Shown: piece by piece, positions 1 through 12,164 of the stretch
Layout: each line of letters opens with the position of its first letter
How positions within the stretch are numbered: the first letter of the stretch is position 1
DNA from: an uncultured Oscillospiraceae bacterium
Lineage (GTDB): Bacteria; Bacillota; Clostridia; Oscillospirales; Oscillospiraceae
Direction of reading: 5' to 3'
NCBI GenBank assembly: GCA_947632005.1
Contig: CANRNU010000010.1
Span: forward strand, 1-64,000
DNA length: 64,000 nucleotides
Position numbers and translations under genes: made by a program
Notes under the pieces: model-generated
What the model saw: only the letters and a program-made list of their open reading frames with translations
The model's database searches: none
What the model was told of the DNA's origin: nothing

Positions 1-599
1 CGGCGGAAGTCGTTGATGAAGTACTCCGACTCCTCGAAGGTGATGCCGATGGCGGCGAACACCACCGCGAAGCTCTCATCGGTGCCAAGCACCCTCGCCT
101 GCCGGGCGATCTGGGCGGCCAGAGCCGCGTGGGGCAGACCGGAGCAGGAGAAGATGGGCAGCTTCTGGCCACGGACCAGGGTGTTCAGCCCGTCGATGGT
201 GGACACGCCCGTCTGGATGAACTCGGCGGGGTAGGCACGGGCGGAGGGGTTCATGGGCAGGCCGTTGATGTCCTCATACTTCTCCGGCAGGATGGCGGGG
301 CCCCCGTCGATGGGCTCGCCCATGCCGTTGAAGACCCGGCCCAGCATGTCCTCGCTGACGCCCAGCTGCAGAGGATGGCCCAGGAAACGGACCTTGGACC
401 CGGCCAGGTTGATGCCCTGGGCGCTCTCGAACAGCTGCACCACGGCCACGTCGCCGTCCACCTCCAGGACCTTGCAGCGGCGCTTCTCCCCGTTGGGCAG
501 CTCGATCTCCGCCAGCTCGTCGTAGGTGACGCCCTCCACGTCCTTGACCATCATCAGAGGGCTCGCGATCTCACTGATCGTCTGATATTCCCGGATCAC
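1..599 (-). CDS. ntpB: V-type ATP synthase subunit B (partial, runs off window start)
   Basis: Reverse translation from GTG at 599 gives [50 protein letters not shown]..., subunit B-like; start overlaps the subunit A stop. Confidence 0.93.
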   Translation of the reverse strand, partial: MIREYQTISEIASPLMMVKDVEGVTYDELAEIELPNGEKRRCKVLEVDGDVAVVQLFESAQGINLAGSKVRFLGHPLQLGVSEDMLGRVFNGMGEPIDGGPAILPEKYEDINGLPMNPSARAYPAEFIQTGVSTIDGLNTLVRGQKLPIFSCSGLPHAALAAQIARQARVLGTDESFAVVFAAIGITFEESEYFINDFR

Positions 600-2362
600 T
601 GGTCCTCACCTCCCGCTGTCAGCTTCTGGATATCGTCTTGCATGGCTTTCTCGATCTTATCATATTCTGCCGCATAGGACTCGGGGGCGGCCATCTTGGC
701 GCGGCCCACCAGCTCCCGGGCGGGAATGGCGAACAGACCCTCCAGCCCGGCACCCTTGGCCATGGCCTCCCGGCACAGCTCGTCATAGCGGATGATGAGC
801 TTCAGCAGCCGGAACTGCTTGTCATAGGAGGAGTAGGCGTCCTCGTCCACGAAGGCGTTCTGCTGCAGGAAATCCTCCCGGAGCATCTTGGCGGTCTCCA
901 GGGTCATCTGGTCGGCGGCGGACAGGCTGTCCCGGCCCACCAGCTTGACGATCTCGTTGAGGCTCTCCTCCTCCTGGAGGATGGCCAGGGCCTTCTCCCG
1001 CAGGGCCATGAAGCCGGGGAACTGCTCGTCGTACCACTCCTTGAGGGTGTCCACATACAGGCTGTAGGAGGTCAGCCAGTTGATGGCGGGGAAGTGGCGG
1101 GCGTAGGCCAGGGAGCTGTCCAGGCCCCAGAACACCTTGACGATGCGCATGGTGGACTGGCTGACGGGCTCGGAGGTGTCGCCGCCCGGAGGGGACACGG
1201 CGCCGATGGCGGTGATGGAACCCTGACGGCTGCCGGAGCCCAGGCACTCCACCACGCCGGCCCGCTCGTAGTACTGGGCCAGACGGCTGGCCAGGTAGGC
1301 GGGGTAGCCCTCCTCACCGGGCATCTCCTCCAGACGGCCGCTCATCTCGCGCAGGGCCTCGGCCCAGCGGGAGGTGGAGTCGGCCAGGACGGCCACGTCA
1401 TAGCCCATGTCCCGGAAGTACTCGGCGATGGTGATACCGGTGTAGATGCTGGCCTCCCGGGCCGCCACGGGCATGTCGGAGGTGTTGGCGATGAGGACGG
1501 TCCGCTGCATCAGGCTCTCCCCGGAACGGGGGTCCTTCAGCTCGGGGAACTCCATCAGCACGTCGGTCATCTCGTTGCCGCGCTCGCCGCAGCCGATATA
1601 GACCACGATGTCCACGTCGGACCACTTGGCCAGCTGGTGCTGGACCACGGTCTTTCCGCTGCCGAAGGGGCCGGGCACAGCAGCCGTGCCGCCCTTGGCG
1701 ATGGGGAACAGAGTATCGATGACCCGCTGGCCGCTGTTCATGGGCCGGCTGGGCATATATTTGTGCTTATAGGGCCGGGCCACGCGCACAGGCCACTTCT
1801 GCATCATGGCCACCTGGTGCTCCGCGCCCTTGTCGTCCTTGACGACGGCCACGGTCTCGTCCACGGTGTACTTGCCGTTGGAGATGGACTGGATCACGCC
1901 GGCCACCCCGGGAGGCACCATGATCTTGTGGAGGATGGCGGTGGTCTCCTGGACCGTGCCCAGCACGTCGCCGGCCTTGACCACGTCGCCCTTCTTGGCG
2001 GTGGCCTTGAAGTCCCACTGCTTCTTCCGGTTCAGGCTGGCCACCTCCACGCCACGGGCGATGGTATCGCCGGTGGCGTCCCGGATCTCGGTCAGGGGCC
2101 GCTGGATGCCGTCGTATATATTGGTCAGAAGCCCCGGCCCCAGCTCCACGCTCAGGGGGGTGCCGGTGGTCTCCACCTGCGCCCCGGGCCCCAGGCCGGA
2201 GGTCTCCTCATAGACCTGGATGGAGGCGCTGTCCCCCTTCATCTGGAGGATCTCGCCGATCAGCCGCTGGCTGCCCACACGCACCACGTCGGACACGTTG
2301 GCGTCCGCCAGGCCGGTGGCCACCACCAGCGGGCCGGAAACTTTTGTGATCGTTCCGCTCAT
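596..2362 (-). CDS. ntpA: V-type ATP synthase subunit A (catalytic)
   Basis: 588 aa; Walker [37 protein letters not shown] motifs. Confidence 0.97.
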   Translation of the reverse strand: MSGTITKVSGPLVVATGLADANVSDVVRVGSQRLIGEILQMKGDSASIQVYEETSGLGPGAQVETTGTPLSVELGPGLLTNIYDGIQRPLTEIRDATGDTIARGVEVASLNRKKQWDFKATAKKGDVVKAGDVLGTVQETTAILHKIMVPPGVAGVIQSISNGKYTVDETVAVVKDDKGAEHQVAMMQKWPVRVARPYKHKYMPSRPMNSGQRVIDTLFPIAKGGTAAVPGPFGSGKTVVQHQLAKWSDVDIVVYIGCGERGNEMTDVLMEFPELKDPRSGESLMQRTVLIANTSDMPVAAREASIYTGITIAEYFRDMGYDVAVLADSTSRWAEALREMSGRLEEMPGEEGYPAYLASRLAQYYERAGVVECLGSGSRQGSITAIGAVSPPGGDTSEPVSQSTMRIVKVFWGLDSSLAYARHFPAINWLTSYSLYVDTLKEWYDEQFPGFMALREKALAILQEEESLNEIVKLVGRDSLSAADQMTLETAKMLREDFLQQNAFVDEDAYSSYDKQFRLLKLIIRYDELCREAMAKGAGLEGLFAIPARELVGRAKMAAPESYAAEYDKIEKAMQDDIQKLTAGGEDQ

Positions 2363-2456
2363 GCTTCAACCTTCTTTCGGTAAATTTTGCTTTCCCAAGA
2401 AGGGGAAAATCAGGACCTGCTTTCACAGGCGGGATATGCTGCCCGGGGATATAGGT

Positions 2457-2786
2457 TCAAAGGATATTGGCGCCCACAGCCCGCTCCACCGCGGCCTGGA
2501 GGGCCGACTGGCCCAGCCCCAGGGAGCCGTCTTTGCCGGGGATGAGGATGACCGCCGGACGGGGCACGTCCTTGAACCGGTCGATGTCCGCTTTCAGAGC
2601 CTCCGCCAGATTTTCCTCCAGGTAGATGATGGCGTACTCATCCGGCTGGTCAGGCTTGGTGATGCGTTTGAATATCTCATGGGCCTCGGCCGCCTCCCGC
2701 ACGGGGAAGGTGTCCAGTCCCAGGGCTTTGAACCCGATGACTGTGTCCGGCCCGCCGATGACTGCGATCTTATACATAGCTGTCAC
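2457..2786 (-). CDS. ntpF: V-type ATP synthase subunit F
   Basis: 109 aa MYKIAVIGGPDTVIGFKALGLDTF..., typical subunit F; operon position. Confidence 0.92.
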   Translation of the reverse strand: MTAMYKIAVIGGPDTVIGFKALGLDTFPVREAAEAHEIFKRITKPDQPDEYAIIYLEENLAEALKADIDRFKDVPRPAVILIPGKDGSLGLGQSALQAAVERAVGANIL

Positions 2787-3762
2787 GCAACCTTTCCCGC
2801 AGCGTGTCCGGGGCGGCGCCGCCCCGCTTGCCCAGAAGGACCATCCGGGCCGCTGTGATCTCCGCCTCCAGGCTGGCCAGATATGCCACCGCCACCTCCG
2901 GGCCGAAGGGCACCTGCTTGGCCGCCGTGAGAAAATCGGTCAGCACGTTGTCACAGGCCTGCTCAAAGGCCGCCAGGGGCGCGCCGCCGATGGCCTGCTG
3001 CCCCAGCTCCGCACACCGGGCCAGAGCCCGGTCGTGGAATATCTCCGTCACGCCCTCCGCATAGGCCCGGCAGACCCGCTCCGGAGACACGTTGCCCCCG
3101 TCGATCACCGCTGTGCGCAGAAGGCCCTCGTCCATATGCCCCCGGATGCAGCGCACCGCGCTGCGCAGGTTCGCGATATCGATGGTCAGACGCACGTAGG
3201 ACGTATAAAAGCCCGTGGACAGCTGCCCGGTCAGATCCAGCATCTCCCCGAAATAGGCCTTATCCAGGCCCATATCGGAAAGCTGGGGGTTGCCGGTGCG
3301 GGCCAAGGTGGTCCGGGCCTCCCGAATGGCGTCCGCCAGGGCGGCGGGCACATCCCGCCAGCTGTCCTCGGCATAGGCCGCCGTCAGCACGGCGGGCGCC
3401 ACCCGACCGCAGCCGGACAGCAGCCGCTCCCGGTCCCGGGGACTGCCCTCGCCCTTTACCAGCACCTTGGCGTTGTGGTAGTCGTATTTCACGCGGTAGG
3501 CGGTCACGATCTCCTTCTCCGGGCAGAGCTTTTCAAACTCGTCCAGGAACGCGGTCCGCCGGGCCTGGAACGCCTCCTCCAGCTGGGCGTCGGACGCCCC
3601 CGCCAGATCGGGAAAACCGCACTCCGTCAGGACCCGGGCGGCCTCGTCGAAGTCCGCCGCCTCCACCATCTGCTCCAGCCGCTTGGCGCCCAGGAGGGAA
3701 TTCTCCCTGGCCCGGATGTATGTGGACAGGAACAGGTATTCAGTACTTTTCACTTTTGACAA
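2770..3762 (-). CDS. ntpC: V-type ATP synthase subunit C
   Basis: 330 aa, YIRARENSLLGAKRLEQMVEA...; operon position. Confidence 0.9.
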   Translation of the reverse strand: MSKVKSTEYLFLSTYIRARENSLLGAKRLEQMVEAADFDEAARVLTECGFPDLAGASDAQLEEAFQARRTAFLDEFEKLCPEKEIVTAYRVKYDYHNAKVLVKGEGSPRDRERLLSGCGRVAPAVLTAAYAEDSWRDVPAALADAIREARTTLARTGNPQLSDMGLDKAYFGEMLDLTGQLSTGFYTSYVRLTIDIANLRSAVRCIRGHMDEGLLRTAVIDGGNVSPERVCRAYAEGVTEIFHDRALARCAELGQQAIGGAPLAAFEQACDNVLTDFLTAAKQVPFGPEVAVAYLASLEAEITAARMVLLGKRGGAAPDTLRERLRDSYV

Positions 3763-3917
3763 GTTATTTCCCCCTTGTCAAGTCGTCGTAGCTCGCTGCC
3801 GCAAGCCTCCCCTGCCGCAAGCGGCAAGGCTAGGATACGGCGCGGCTTCCTCTCCCCGCGCCAAACGCTCGTACCCTGCGGGCACTTCGCCGGTTTGCCG
3901 TGGGGCCCCAGATCATT

Positions 3918-4517
3918 TTACGCAAACAGCGCCGCCGCCACCTCGGAGGCCATGTCCTCCCGGACCTGGGCCATGAGGGCCTCCACGGTGCAGTTGACGG
4001 ACACGCTGCCCTGCCGGACGATGAGTCCCCGGCTGAAGGTCCCCTCTTCCTGGGAGAGGGTGAGGCCCGCCGTCTTGCCGGCAGCCTTCAAGGCGGCGTT
4101 GGCCGCGTCCACGACCTTCCTGCCGCAGGCGGCTCTGTCCGCGGCGGAGAGAACGACCTGCTCCGTGCCGGTGTCGGCGGCCCGGGCGGCCAGTGCGGCC
4201 AGGAAGGACACATACTCGTCTCCCTCCAGGGCATTCAGCCTGGCCTCCGCCTTGTCGAAGGCCTCCGCCACCAGGGACTGTTTGAAGCTCAGAACGCTCT
4301 TGCGGGCCTCCATATCGGCGGTCTTGGCCAGGCGCTGTACCCGGTCCTCCGCGGCGGCCACGCCCTGCCGGACCTTCTCCCAGTAGCCCTCCCGGGCCTG
4401 CTTCTCCCCATCCGCCCGGATGGCGTCGCACTGGGTCTTGGTCTGGCCGGTGATGCGGGCGGCGTCCGCCACGGCGTCCGTCTCGATACGGGCCGTGATC
4501 CTGTCGATGCCGTTCAT
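3918..4517 (-). CDS. ntpE: V-type ATP synthase subunit E
   Basis: MNGIDRITARIETDAVADAARITGQTKTQCDAI... N-terminal coiled coil; start trimmed from the longer ORF. Confidence 0.87.
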   Translation of the reverse strand: MNGIDRITARIETDAVADAARITGQTKTQCDAIRADGEKQAREGYWEKVRQGVAAAEDRVQRLAKTADMEARKSVLSFKQSLVAEAFDKAEARLNALEGDEYVSFLAALAARAADTGTEQVVLSAADRAACGRKVVDAANAALKAAGKTAGLTLSQEEGTFSRGLIVRQGSVSVNCTVEALMAQVREDMASEVAAALFA

Positions 4518-4537
4518 AAGACGCTTCCTCTCCCGGC

Positions 4538-6955
<2,418 letters not shown>

Positions 6956-6956
<1 letters not shown>

Positions 6957-7270
6957 CAGCCGTTCACGATCCTTTCCACGATCTTATCCACGACCTCGTC
7001 CATCTTCCGGTCGGCACGGGCCTTCATGGCCGCCTGCCGGTTGCGGGTATTGGACGCCAGGACGCCCGCGTCCTCCTTTGCCTTCTCGTCGGCCTTGCGG
7101 ATCAGGTCCTTGATCTCCGCCTCGGCCTTGCTGTCCGCCGCAGCGGCCATGACCTTCACGGCCTCCTCGGCCTCCTGCACGGACTTCTTGGCCTCCGCCT
7201 GCGCGGCAGCCCGGATCTGGCGGGCCTTTTCCTCCGCCAGGGCAATGGTATCCAGCGCCTCCAAAGACAT
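6956..7270 (-). CDS. V-type ATPase G/H-like stator subunit
   Basis: Ala/Glu/Lys coiled coil MSLEALDTIALAEEKARQIRAAAQAEAKK...; GGAGGT RBS upstream of the ATG at 7270; first gene of operon. Confidence 0.8.
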
Positions 7271-7344
7271 GTACGATACACCTCCAAACCTTTTCGGCTC
7301 AGAATCAACCACAATATACTAGATATAGTAATTTTACCTACCTA

Positions 7345-7373
7345 ATAATACACGGACTTTGTGAATGTTGCAA
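7345..7373 (-). promoter_or_regulatory. Sigma-A-like promoter for V-ATPase operon
   Basis: On the - strand: TTGCAA-N17-TATTAT upstream of the first V-ATPase gene. Confidence 0.65.
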
Positions 7374-7425
7374 CAGTTTTTTTGTTTCCCGCGGCCTTTT
7401 TTATCCGGATATCCCAGCCGGGCGC

Positions 7426-8523
7426 TCACACGCCTGTCAGGGCCTCCTTCGCCTCCCGTCCGGCGCTTCGGGCCAGCAGCTTCAGTGCCTCCGCCGCCGC
7501 GTCCCGGGTGGCGTCGTCCATGCCCGCCACGGACCGGATAAAACTCCAGGCGGTGTCGAACCAATTCTCCTTCATCTCATGCATGGTGGAGAAGTTGGTG
7601 TCCGTGAGCACGGTATAGATCACATCCGCGAACTGCTCGAACTGTTCCGGCGCCATGTCCTGCGTCCACTCCCGGACGGTACCGGCCACGAACTGGCTGG
7701 GGCCTGTCACTGTCTCCAGACACACGAAGGAGGGGCCGTACACCTCCCAGGAGTACACGTCGTGCTGCATGAGCCCCGTATTGTCGCTGTGGACCACCGT
7801 GTGGCCCTCCGGGTGACCCAGGAGCATGCCCACCACGGAAAACTGGGGGACGTAGGTATGGACCCGGCCTGAGATGCTCTGATAGCCGTCCTTTTCCAGG
7901 ATGTCCCCGTAAAAGCCCGGCCCGTCGTAGTTGTACACGGCGTCGATGCGCTCCTGGACCTCCGCCCCGCAGAAGGCCCCGGCATACAGCGCCAGATTGC
8001 CGCCCTTGGAGTGGCCGCACAGGATGAGCCGGCCGGCCACCTTCTCCGCCACCCGCCGGACGTACTCCACCGCCATCTCCTGGCCCGGGACCGGGCAGCG
8101 GAAGGACATGTTCATGTCCTCCTTCCAGCCGACCACCGTGTTGTCCGTGCCCCGGAAGACCAGGGCATACAGGCCCTCGGACAGCTGCACCGTGATGGCG
8201 GCGAACTGGGTCTGGAGCACCTCATCCAGCTTGCAGCCGAAAAAGCCCACGGACAGGTCCCCGAATCGCTTCGAGGCCGCCATGGCCGGCAGCAGCTCTC
8301 CGTCCCGCAGACGCCACCGATCCCCGGTGCGCAGCGTCTCGTCCGCCTCGGCGGACGCCGCCAGCTCCCGGACGTTCACGAATCCCGCCGGCATCGGCTG
8401 TTCCAGGTACTCAAAGGGCGCATAAGCGAACCGGGCCAGGATCATCCCGTCGATCTCCTGGAACGGCGCCTGGTCAAAGCCCAGATCCCCCCGCCAGGAC
8501 AGATAGTCAAACAAGTCCGTCAT
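7426..8523 (-). CDS. DUF2974 (Mbeg1-like) alpha/beta-hydrolase family protein
   Basis: MTDLFDYLSWRGDLGFDQAPFQEIDGMILARFAY...; lipase-like GHSKGGNLA nucleophile elbow; RBS AAAGGAG. Confidence 0.85.
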   Translation of the reverse strand: MTDLFDYLSWRGDLGFDQAPFQEIDGMILARFAYAPFEYLEQPMPAGFVNVRELAASAEADETLRTGDRWRLRDGELLPAMAASKRFGDLSVGFFGCKLDEVLQTQFAAITVQLSEGLYALVFRGTDNTVVGWKEDMNMSFRCPVPGQEMAVEYVRRVAEKVAGRLILCGHSKGGNLALYAGAFCGAEVQERIDAVYNYDGPGFYGDILEKDGYQSISGRVHTYVPQFSVVGMLLGHPEGHTVVHSDNTGLMQHDVYSWEVYGPSFVCLETVTGPSQFVAGTVREWTQDMAPEQFEQFADVIYTVLTDTNFSTMHEMKENWFDTAWSFIRSVAGMDDATRDAAAEALKLLARSAGREAKEALTGV

Positions 8524-8537
8524 GGTCGTGTCTCCTT

Positions 8538-9152
8538 TCAAAGGCAGTTCTCACAGTAGGCTGCCGCGTCGAACAGGTCCAGGCCGCTGTCCTTTTTCAG
8601 ATACAGCGGATGGTGGGGGTGGCCCCTCCGGGACCGGGCCCCGGCGGTGTACCACACCGCCCCGTACCGGCGGCCGGCGTCGATCATATCCAGCAGGCAG
8701 TCTCTCAGATAGTCCCGGGTCTCGATGATGTTCCCCCAGGCGGCCCAGACCGCCGGGGCGGGCCCGCCGTGGGACAGCACATACTCGAACGCCGCCATGT
8801 TCTCCCGGTGCAGCCGGGGGTCCATCTGCCGGTCCATGTCCGCCGGCCTGGTGGCCCGCTGGGCGTAGACGTTGAACATGACGAAGCTGTCGAAGCCGTT
8901 CCCCGCCGCGATGCGCTCCACGCTCTTGAGGGTGTTGTCCAGATGCTCCGGCTCCGCGGTGGAGGGATTGATGCCGATGCAGATGAGGGGCTTTTCGCCC
9001 CGGGTGCCCAATATGTACCGGTAGTCGGCGTAAAAGTCCGGCACATACAGCCACTTTTCGGGGTCATAAGCTCCGGACCGACCGGAGCGCGCAAACGCCT
9101 CGGCAAAGGTCAGTATCTCCTGCTCCGCTGTGGGCGCAGACGGTATATGCAT
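8538..9152 (-). CDS. DUF1643 domain-containing protein
   Basis: YRYILGTRGEKPLICIGINPSTAEPEHLDNTLKSVERIA... is DUF1643-like; start trimmed to MHIPS. Confidence 0.8.
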   Translation of the reverse strand: MHIPSAPTAEQEILTFAEAFARSGRSGAYDPEKWLYVPDFYADYRYILGTRGEKPLICIGINPSTAEPEHLDNTLKSVERIAAGNGFDSFVMFNVYAQRATRPADMDRQMDPRLHRENMAAFEYVLSHGGPAPAVWAAWGNIIETRDYLRDCLLDMIDAGRRYGAVWYTAGARSRRGHPHHPLYLKKDSGLDLFDAAAYCENCL

Positions 9153-9368
9153 CTCATCGCCTCCCCTTCGGCATCCATTATAATTGGGCTTTCCCAAAAA
9201 CGCAACACGGAAAGGACGAAGAGGGGGCGCTTGAGAGGGCGGGGCCCGCCTCAGATCAGATGACAAGCCGCCCAGCGGCGTTTTTTGGAGCGGCCATCCG
9301 CTCCATAATTGACAGAGGCAAAAAAGGGAAGTAAAATCAACAGAAAACAGGAAGGAGGCGGACGCTGG

Positions 9369-11396
9369 GTGAAGCCGGAGATATTGGCCCCCGCAGGCGG
9401 GGCGGAACAGCTCCTGGCGGCGGTCCGCTGCGGGGCGGACAGCGTGTATCTGGGCGCGGACGCCTTCAACGCCCGGCGAAATGCCGCCAACTTCACCTTT
9501 GACCAGCTCACCGAGGCCGTCCGGTACTGCCACACCCACGGGGTGAAGGTCTATGTGACCGTGAACACCCTGGTGATGGACCATGAGCTGGCCCCGCTGG
9601 AGCAGACCGCGGACGCCGTCGCCCGGGCCGGGGCCGACGCCGTCATATTGCAGGACATGGCCGCCCTGCGGCTGTTCTCGGAAAAATATCCGACCCTGCA
9701 CCGGGCCGCCTCCACCCAGACCGCCGTCCACAACGCCGACGGGGCCCGGTTCCTCCAGGACGTAGGCTTCGACAGCTTCGTTCTGGCCCGGGAGCTGTCC
9801 CTGACGGAGATGGAGGCCGTCTGCGCCGCCGTCTCCATCCCGGCGGAGGCCTTTGTCCACGGGGCCCACTGCATGAGCCTGTCCGGGACCTGCTACCTAT
9901 CCGCCATGCTGGGAGGCCGCAGCGGCAATCGGGGCCTGTGCGCCCAGCCCTGCCGGCTGGACTGGAAGTGCGGCGGCGGAGACCACGTACTGTCCCTGAA
10001 GGACATGAGCCTCGTCCGCCACATCGCCGCTCTCCGGGACGCGGGGGTGGCCGCGCTGAAGATCGAGGGGCGGATGAAGCGGCCCGAGTATGTGGCCGCC
10101 GCCGTCACCGCCTGCAAAAACGCCCGGATGGGAGATCCCGTTGACGAGAACACACTGACGGCGGTGTTCTCCCGCAGCGGCTTCACCGACGGATACCTCA
10201 CGGGGAAGCGGGATGGGAGGATGTTCGGCTTCCGGACGAAGGAGGACGTGACCGGGGCGGAAAAGGTCCTGCCCCAGCTCGCGGCCCTTTACCGGAAGGA
10301 GACGCCCCTGGTCCCGGTGGACATGGCCCTTTCCGTGACGGAGTACGCCTCCCGGCTGACCGTCGCCGACGGGACATACACCGTGACCGCAGAGGGTCCC
10401 GCCCCGGAGCCCGCCCGGACCCGTGCCCTGGACGCAGCACGGGCGCAGGAGAACCTCTCCAAGACCGGCGGGACGCAATATTATGTAAACTCTTTCCATT
10501 CGGACATCGCCCCCGGTCTGACCCTCCCCGCCTCCGCCCTCAACGGCCTGCGGCGGGTGGCCCTGGCAAAGCTGGAGGCCGCCCGGGGCCAGGTCCCGGC
10601 CCCGGAGCCCAGGCCCTACGCCCCTGTCGCGCCTATCCGGCGGGAGCACCCCGTCCCCGCCCCTCTCTGGGCCCGGTTCTTCCGGGCGGAACAGATTTGC
10701 CGGCCCGAGGCCCTGGAGCGGCTCATTCTGCCGCTTTCCCAGCTCACCTCCGCCCTGCTGGCGGAACACGGGGAAAAGCTCGTCGGCGAGCTGCCCGCCG
10801 TGCTGTTCCCGGAGGACGAGCCAGCCCTGGAGGCCCGCCTCCTATCCCTCCAAAGGGCCGGGCTGCGGGAGGTCTGGACAGACAATATCTACGGAATAGA
10901 ACTGGGAAAGCGCCTGGGCCTCACCGTCCGGGGCGGCTTTGGACTGAACATTCTGAACGCCCAGGCTCTTGATTTTTATGGAAACCAAAATCTCGCCAGT
11001 CTGACGGTCTCCTTCGAGCTGCCCGTGAAGCGGGTGCGGGCGCTGGACTGTCCGGTCCCCTGGGGGATCGCGGTCTATGGCCGGCTGCCCCTGATGCAGC
11101 TGCGGAACTGTCCGGTCCGGGCCAACCTGGGCTGCGACCGGTGCGGCGGCCAAGGCGTGCTCACGGACCGGCGGGGCGCCGCATTCCCGGTGGAGTGCGG
11201 GGAGAGGCGGTCTGCCTCCCTGCTCAACAGCGTGCCCCTGCACATCGCTGGCCGGGACGATCCCGGCGACTTCCGTCTGCTGTGGTTCACCCGGGAGACG
11301 GCGGCGGAGTGCGCCGCGGTCATGGGGGAGTTTCTGACCGGACGGCCCTCGGAGAGGCCCCGGACCGGCGGGCTCTACTACCGGGAGCTTTTATGA
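9369..11396 (+). CDS. Peptidase U32 family protein (collagenase-like, DUF3656-type C-term)
   Basis: VKPEILAPAGGAEQLLAAVRCGADSVYLG...; EAFVHGAHCMSLSGTCYLSAMLGGRSGNRGLCAQPCR U32 signature; GGAGG upstream of GTG 9369. Confidence 0.92.
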   Translation: MKPEILAPAGGAEQLLAAVRCGADSVYLGADAFNARRNAANFTFDQLTEAVRYCHTHGVKVYVTVNTLVMDHELAPLEQTADAVARAGADAVILQDMAALRLFSEKYPTLHRAASTQTAVHNADGARFLQDVGFDSFVLARELSLTEMEAVCAAVSIPAEAFVHGAHCMSLSGTCYLSAMLGGRSGNRGLCAQPCRLDWKCGGGDHVLSLKDMSLVRHIAALRDAGVAALKIEGRMKRPEYVAAAVTACKNARMGDPVDENTLTAVFSRSGFTDGYLTGKRDGRMFGFRTKEDVTGAEKVLPQLAALYRKETPLVPVDMALSVTEYASRLTVADGTYTVTAEGPAPEPARTRALDAARAQENLSKTGGTQYYVNSFHSDIAPGLTLPASALNGLRRVALAKLEAARGQVPAPEPRPYAPVAPIRREHPVPAPLWARFFRAEQICRPEALERLILPLSQLTSALLAEHGEKLVGELPAVLFPEDEPALEARLLSLQRAGLREVWTDNIYGIELGKRLGLTVRGGFGLNILNAQALDFYGNQNLASLTVSFELPVKRVRALDCPVPWGIAVYGRLPLMQLRNCPVRANLGCDRCGGQGVLTDRRGAAFPVECGERRSASLLNSVPLHIAGRDDPGDFRLLWFTRETAAECAAVMGEFLTGRPSERPRTGGLYYRELL

Positions 11397-11513
11397 CGCC
11401 GTTGCTTTTTCGTCTTTGGGGCGGGGCTCCCGCCCTCCTGGAGCGCTCTGTCGCATAATGAACAAGCTGCGGCTTATATACATGGAAATGATACGATGAT
11501 AAGGAGACGGGCG

Positions 11514-12077
11514 ATGGGGCTTTGGGATCTGTTCATACTGGCGCTGGGTCTTTCCATGGACGCCTTTGCGGTGAGCATCTGCAAGGGGCTGGGCTTGGGG
11601 AAGATCCGGCTGAAGCACATGTGCCTGGCTGGGGCCTGGTTCGGCGGGTTCCAGGCGCTGATGCCCCTGATCGGCTTTTATCTGGGCCGGTTCTTCGCCG
11701 ACATCATCACCGCCTATGACCACTGGATCGCCTTCCTCCTGCTGGCCGTGATCGGCGGGAAGATGATCTGGGAGGCCCTGGACAGCGACGGACCGGAGGA
11801 CGTGGACGCCGCCATGGACCCCAAGACCATGTTCATCCTGGCCGTGGCCACCAGCATCGATGCGCTGGCGGTGGGCGTCACCTTCGCGTTCCTGGAGGTG
11901 GACATCCTGCCGGCGGTGCTGTTCATCGGATGCACCACGTTCCTGTGCTCGGCGGTGGGCGTGAAGGTGGGCAGCGTCTTTGGCGCCAAGTATAAGCAAA
12001 AGGCGGAGCTGGCCGGCGGCGGGGCGCTCATACTCATCGGTCTAAAACTCCTGCTGGAGGGCCTTGGGATTTTGTGA
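11514..12077 (+). CDS. mntP: Manganese efflux pump MntP
   Basis: MGLWDLFILALGLSMDAFAVSICKGLGL..., polytopic, MntP/YebN-like. Confidence 0.93.
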   Translation: MGLWDLFILALGLSMDAFAVSICKGLGLGKIRLKHMCLAGAWFGGFQALMPLIGFYLGRFFADIITAYDHWIAFLLLAVIGGKMIWEALDSDGPEDVDAAMDPKTMFILAVATSIDALAVGVTFAFLEVDILPAVLFIGCTTFLCSAVGVKVGSVFGAKYKQKAELAGGGALILIGLKLLLEGLGIL

Positions 12078-12099
12078 CAATTGCCGGGGGATATCCCCG

Positions 12100-12128
12100 T
12101 TGTAAATGACCGCAAAAATGTGTATAAT
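12100..12128 (+). promoter_or_regulatory. Sigma-A-like promoter for glnS
   Basis: TTGTAA-N17-TATAAT 37 bp upstream of the ATG. Confidence 0.7.
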
Positions 12129-12164
12129 TCATTAAAATACTACAGAAGAAGCGAGGCGCGCGGC

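Noticed and set aside
8538-9869. 443-aa form of the DUF1643 protein
   Set aside because: N-terminal 240 aa is antisense to the U32 gene and non-homologous; the homologous part begins at MHIPS (9152).
11397-11513. yybP-ykoY (Mn2+) riboswitch upstream of mntP
   Set aside because: Looked for it because mntP is a common target, but no convincing conserved loops are present in this 117-bp spacer.
12078-12164. T-box leader for glnS
   Set aside because: Spacer too short and holds a plain promoter with TATAAT 37 bp before the start; no T-box sequence.
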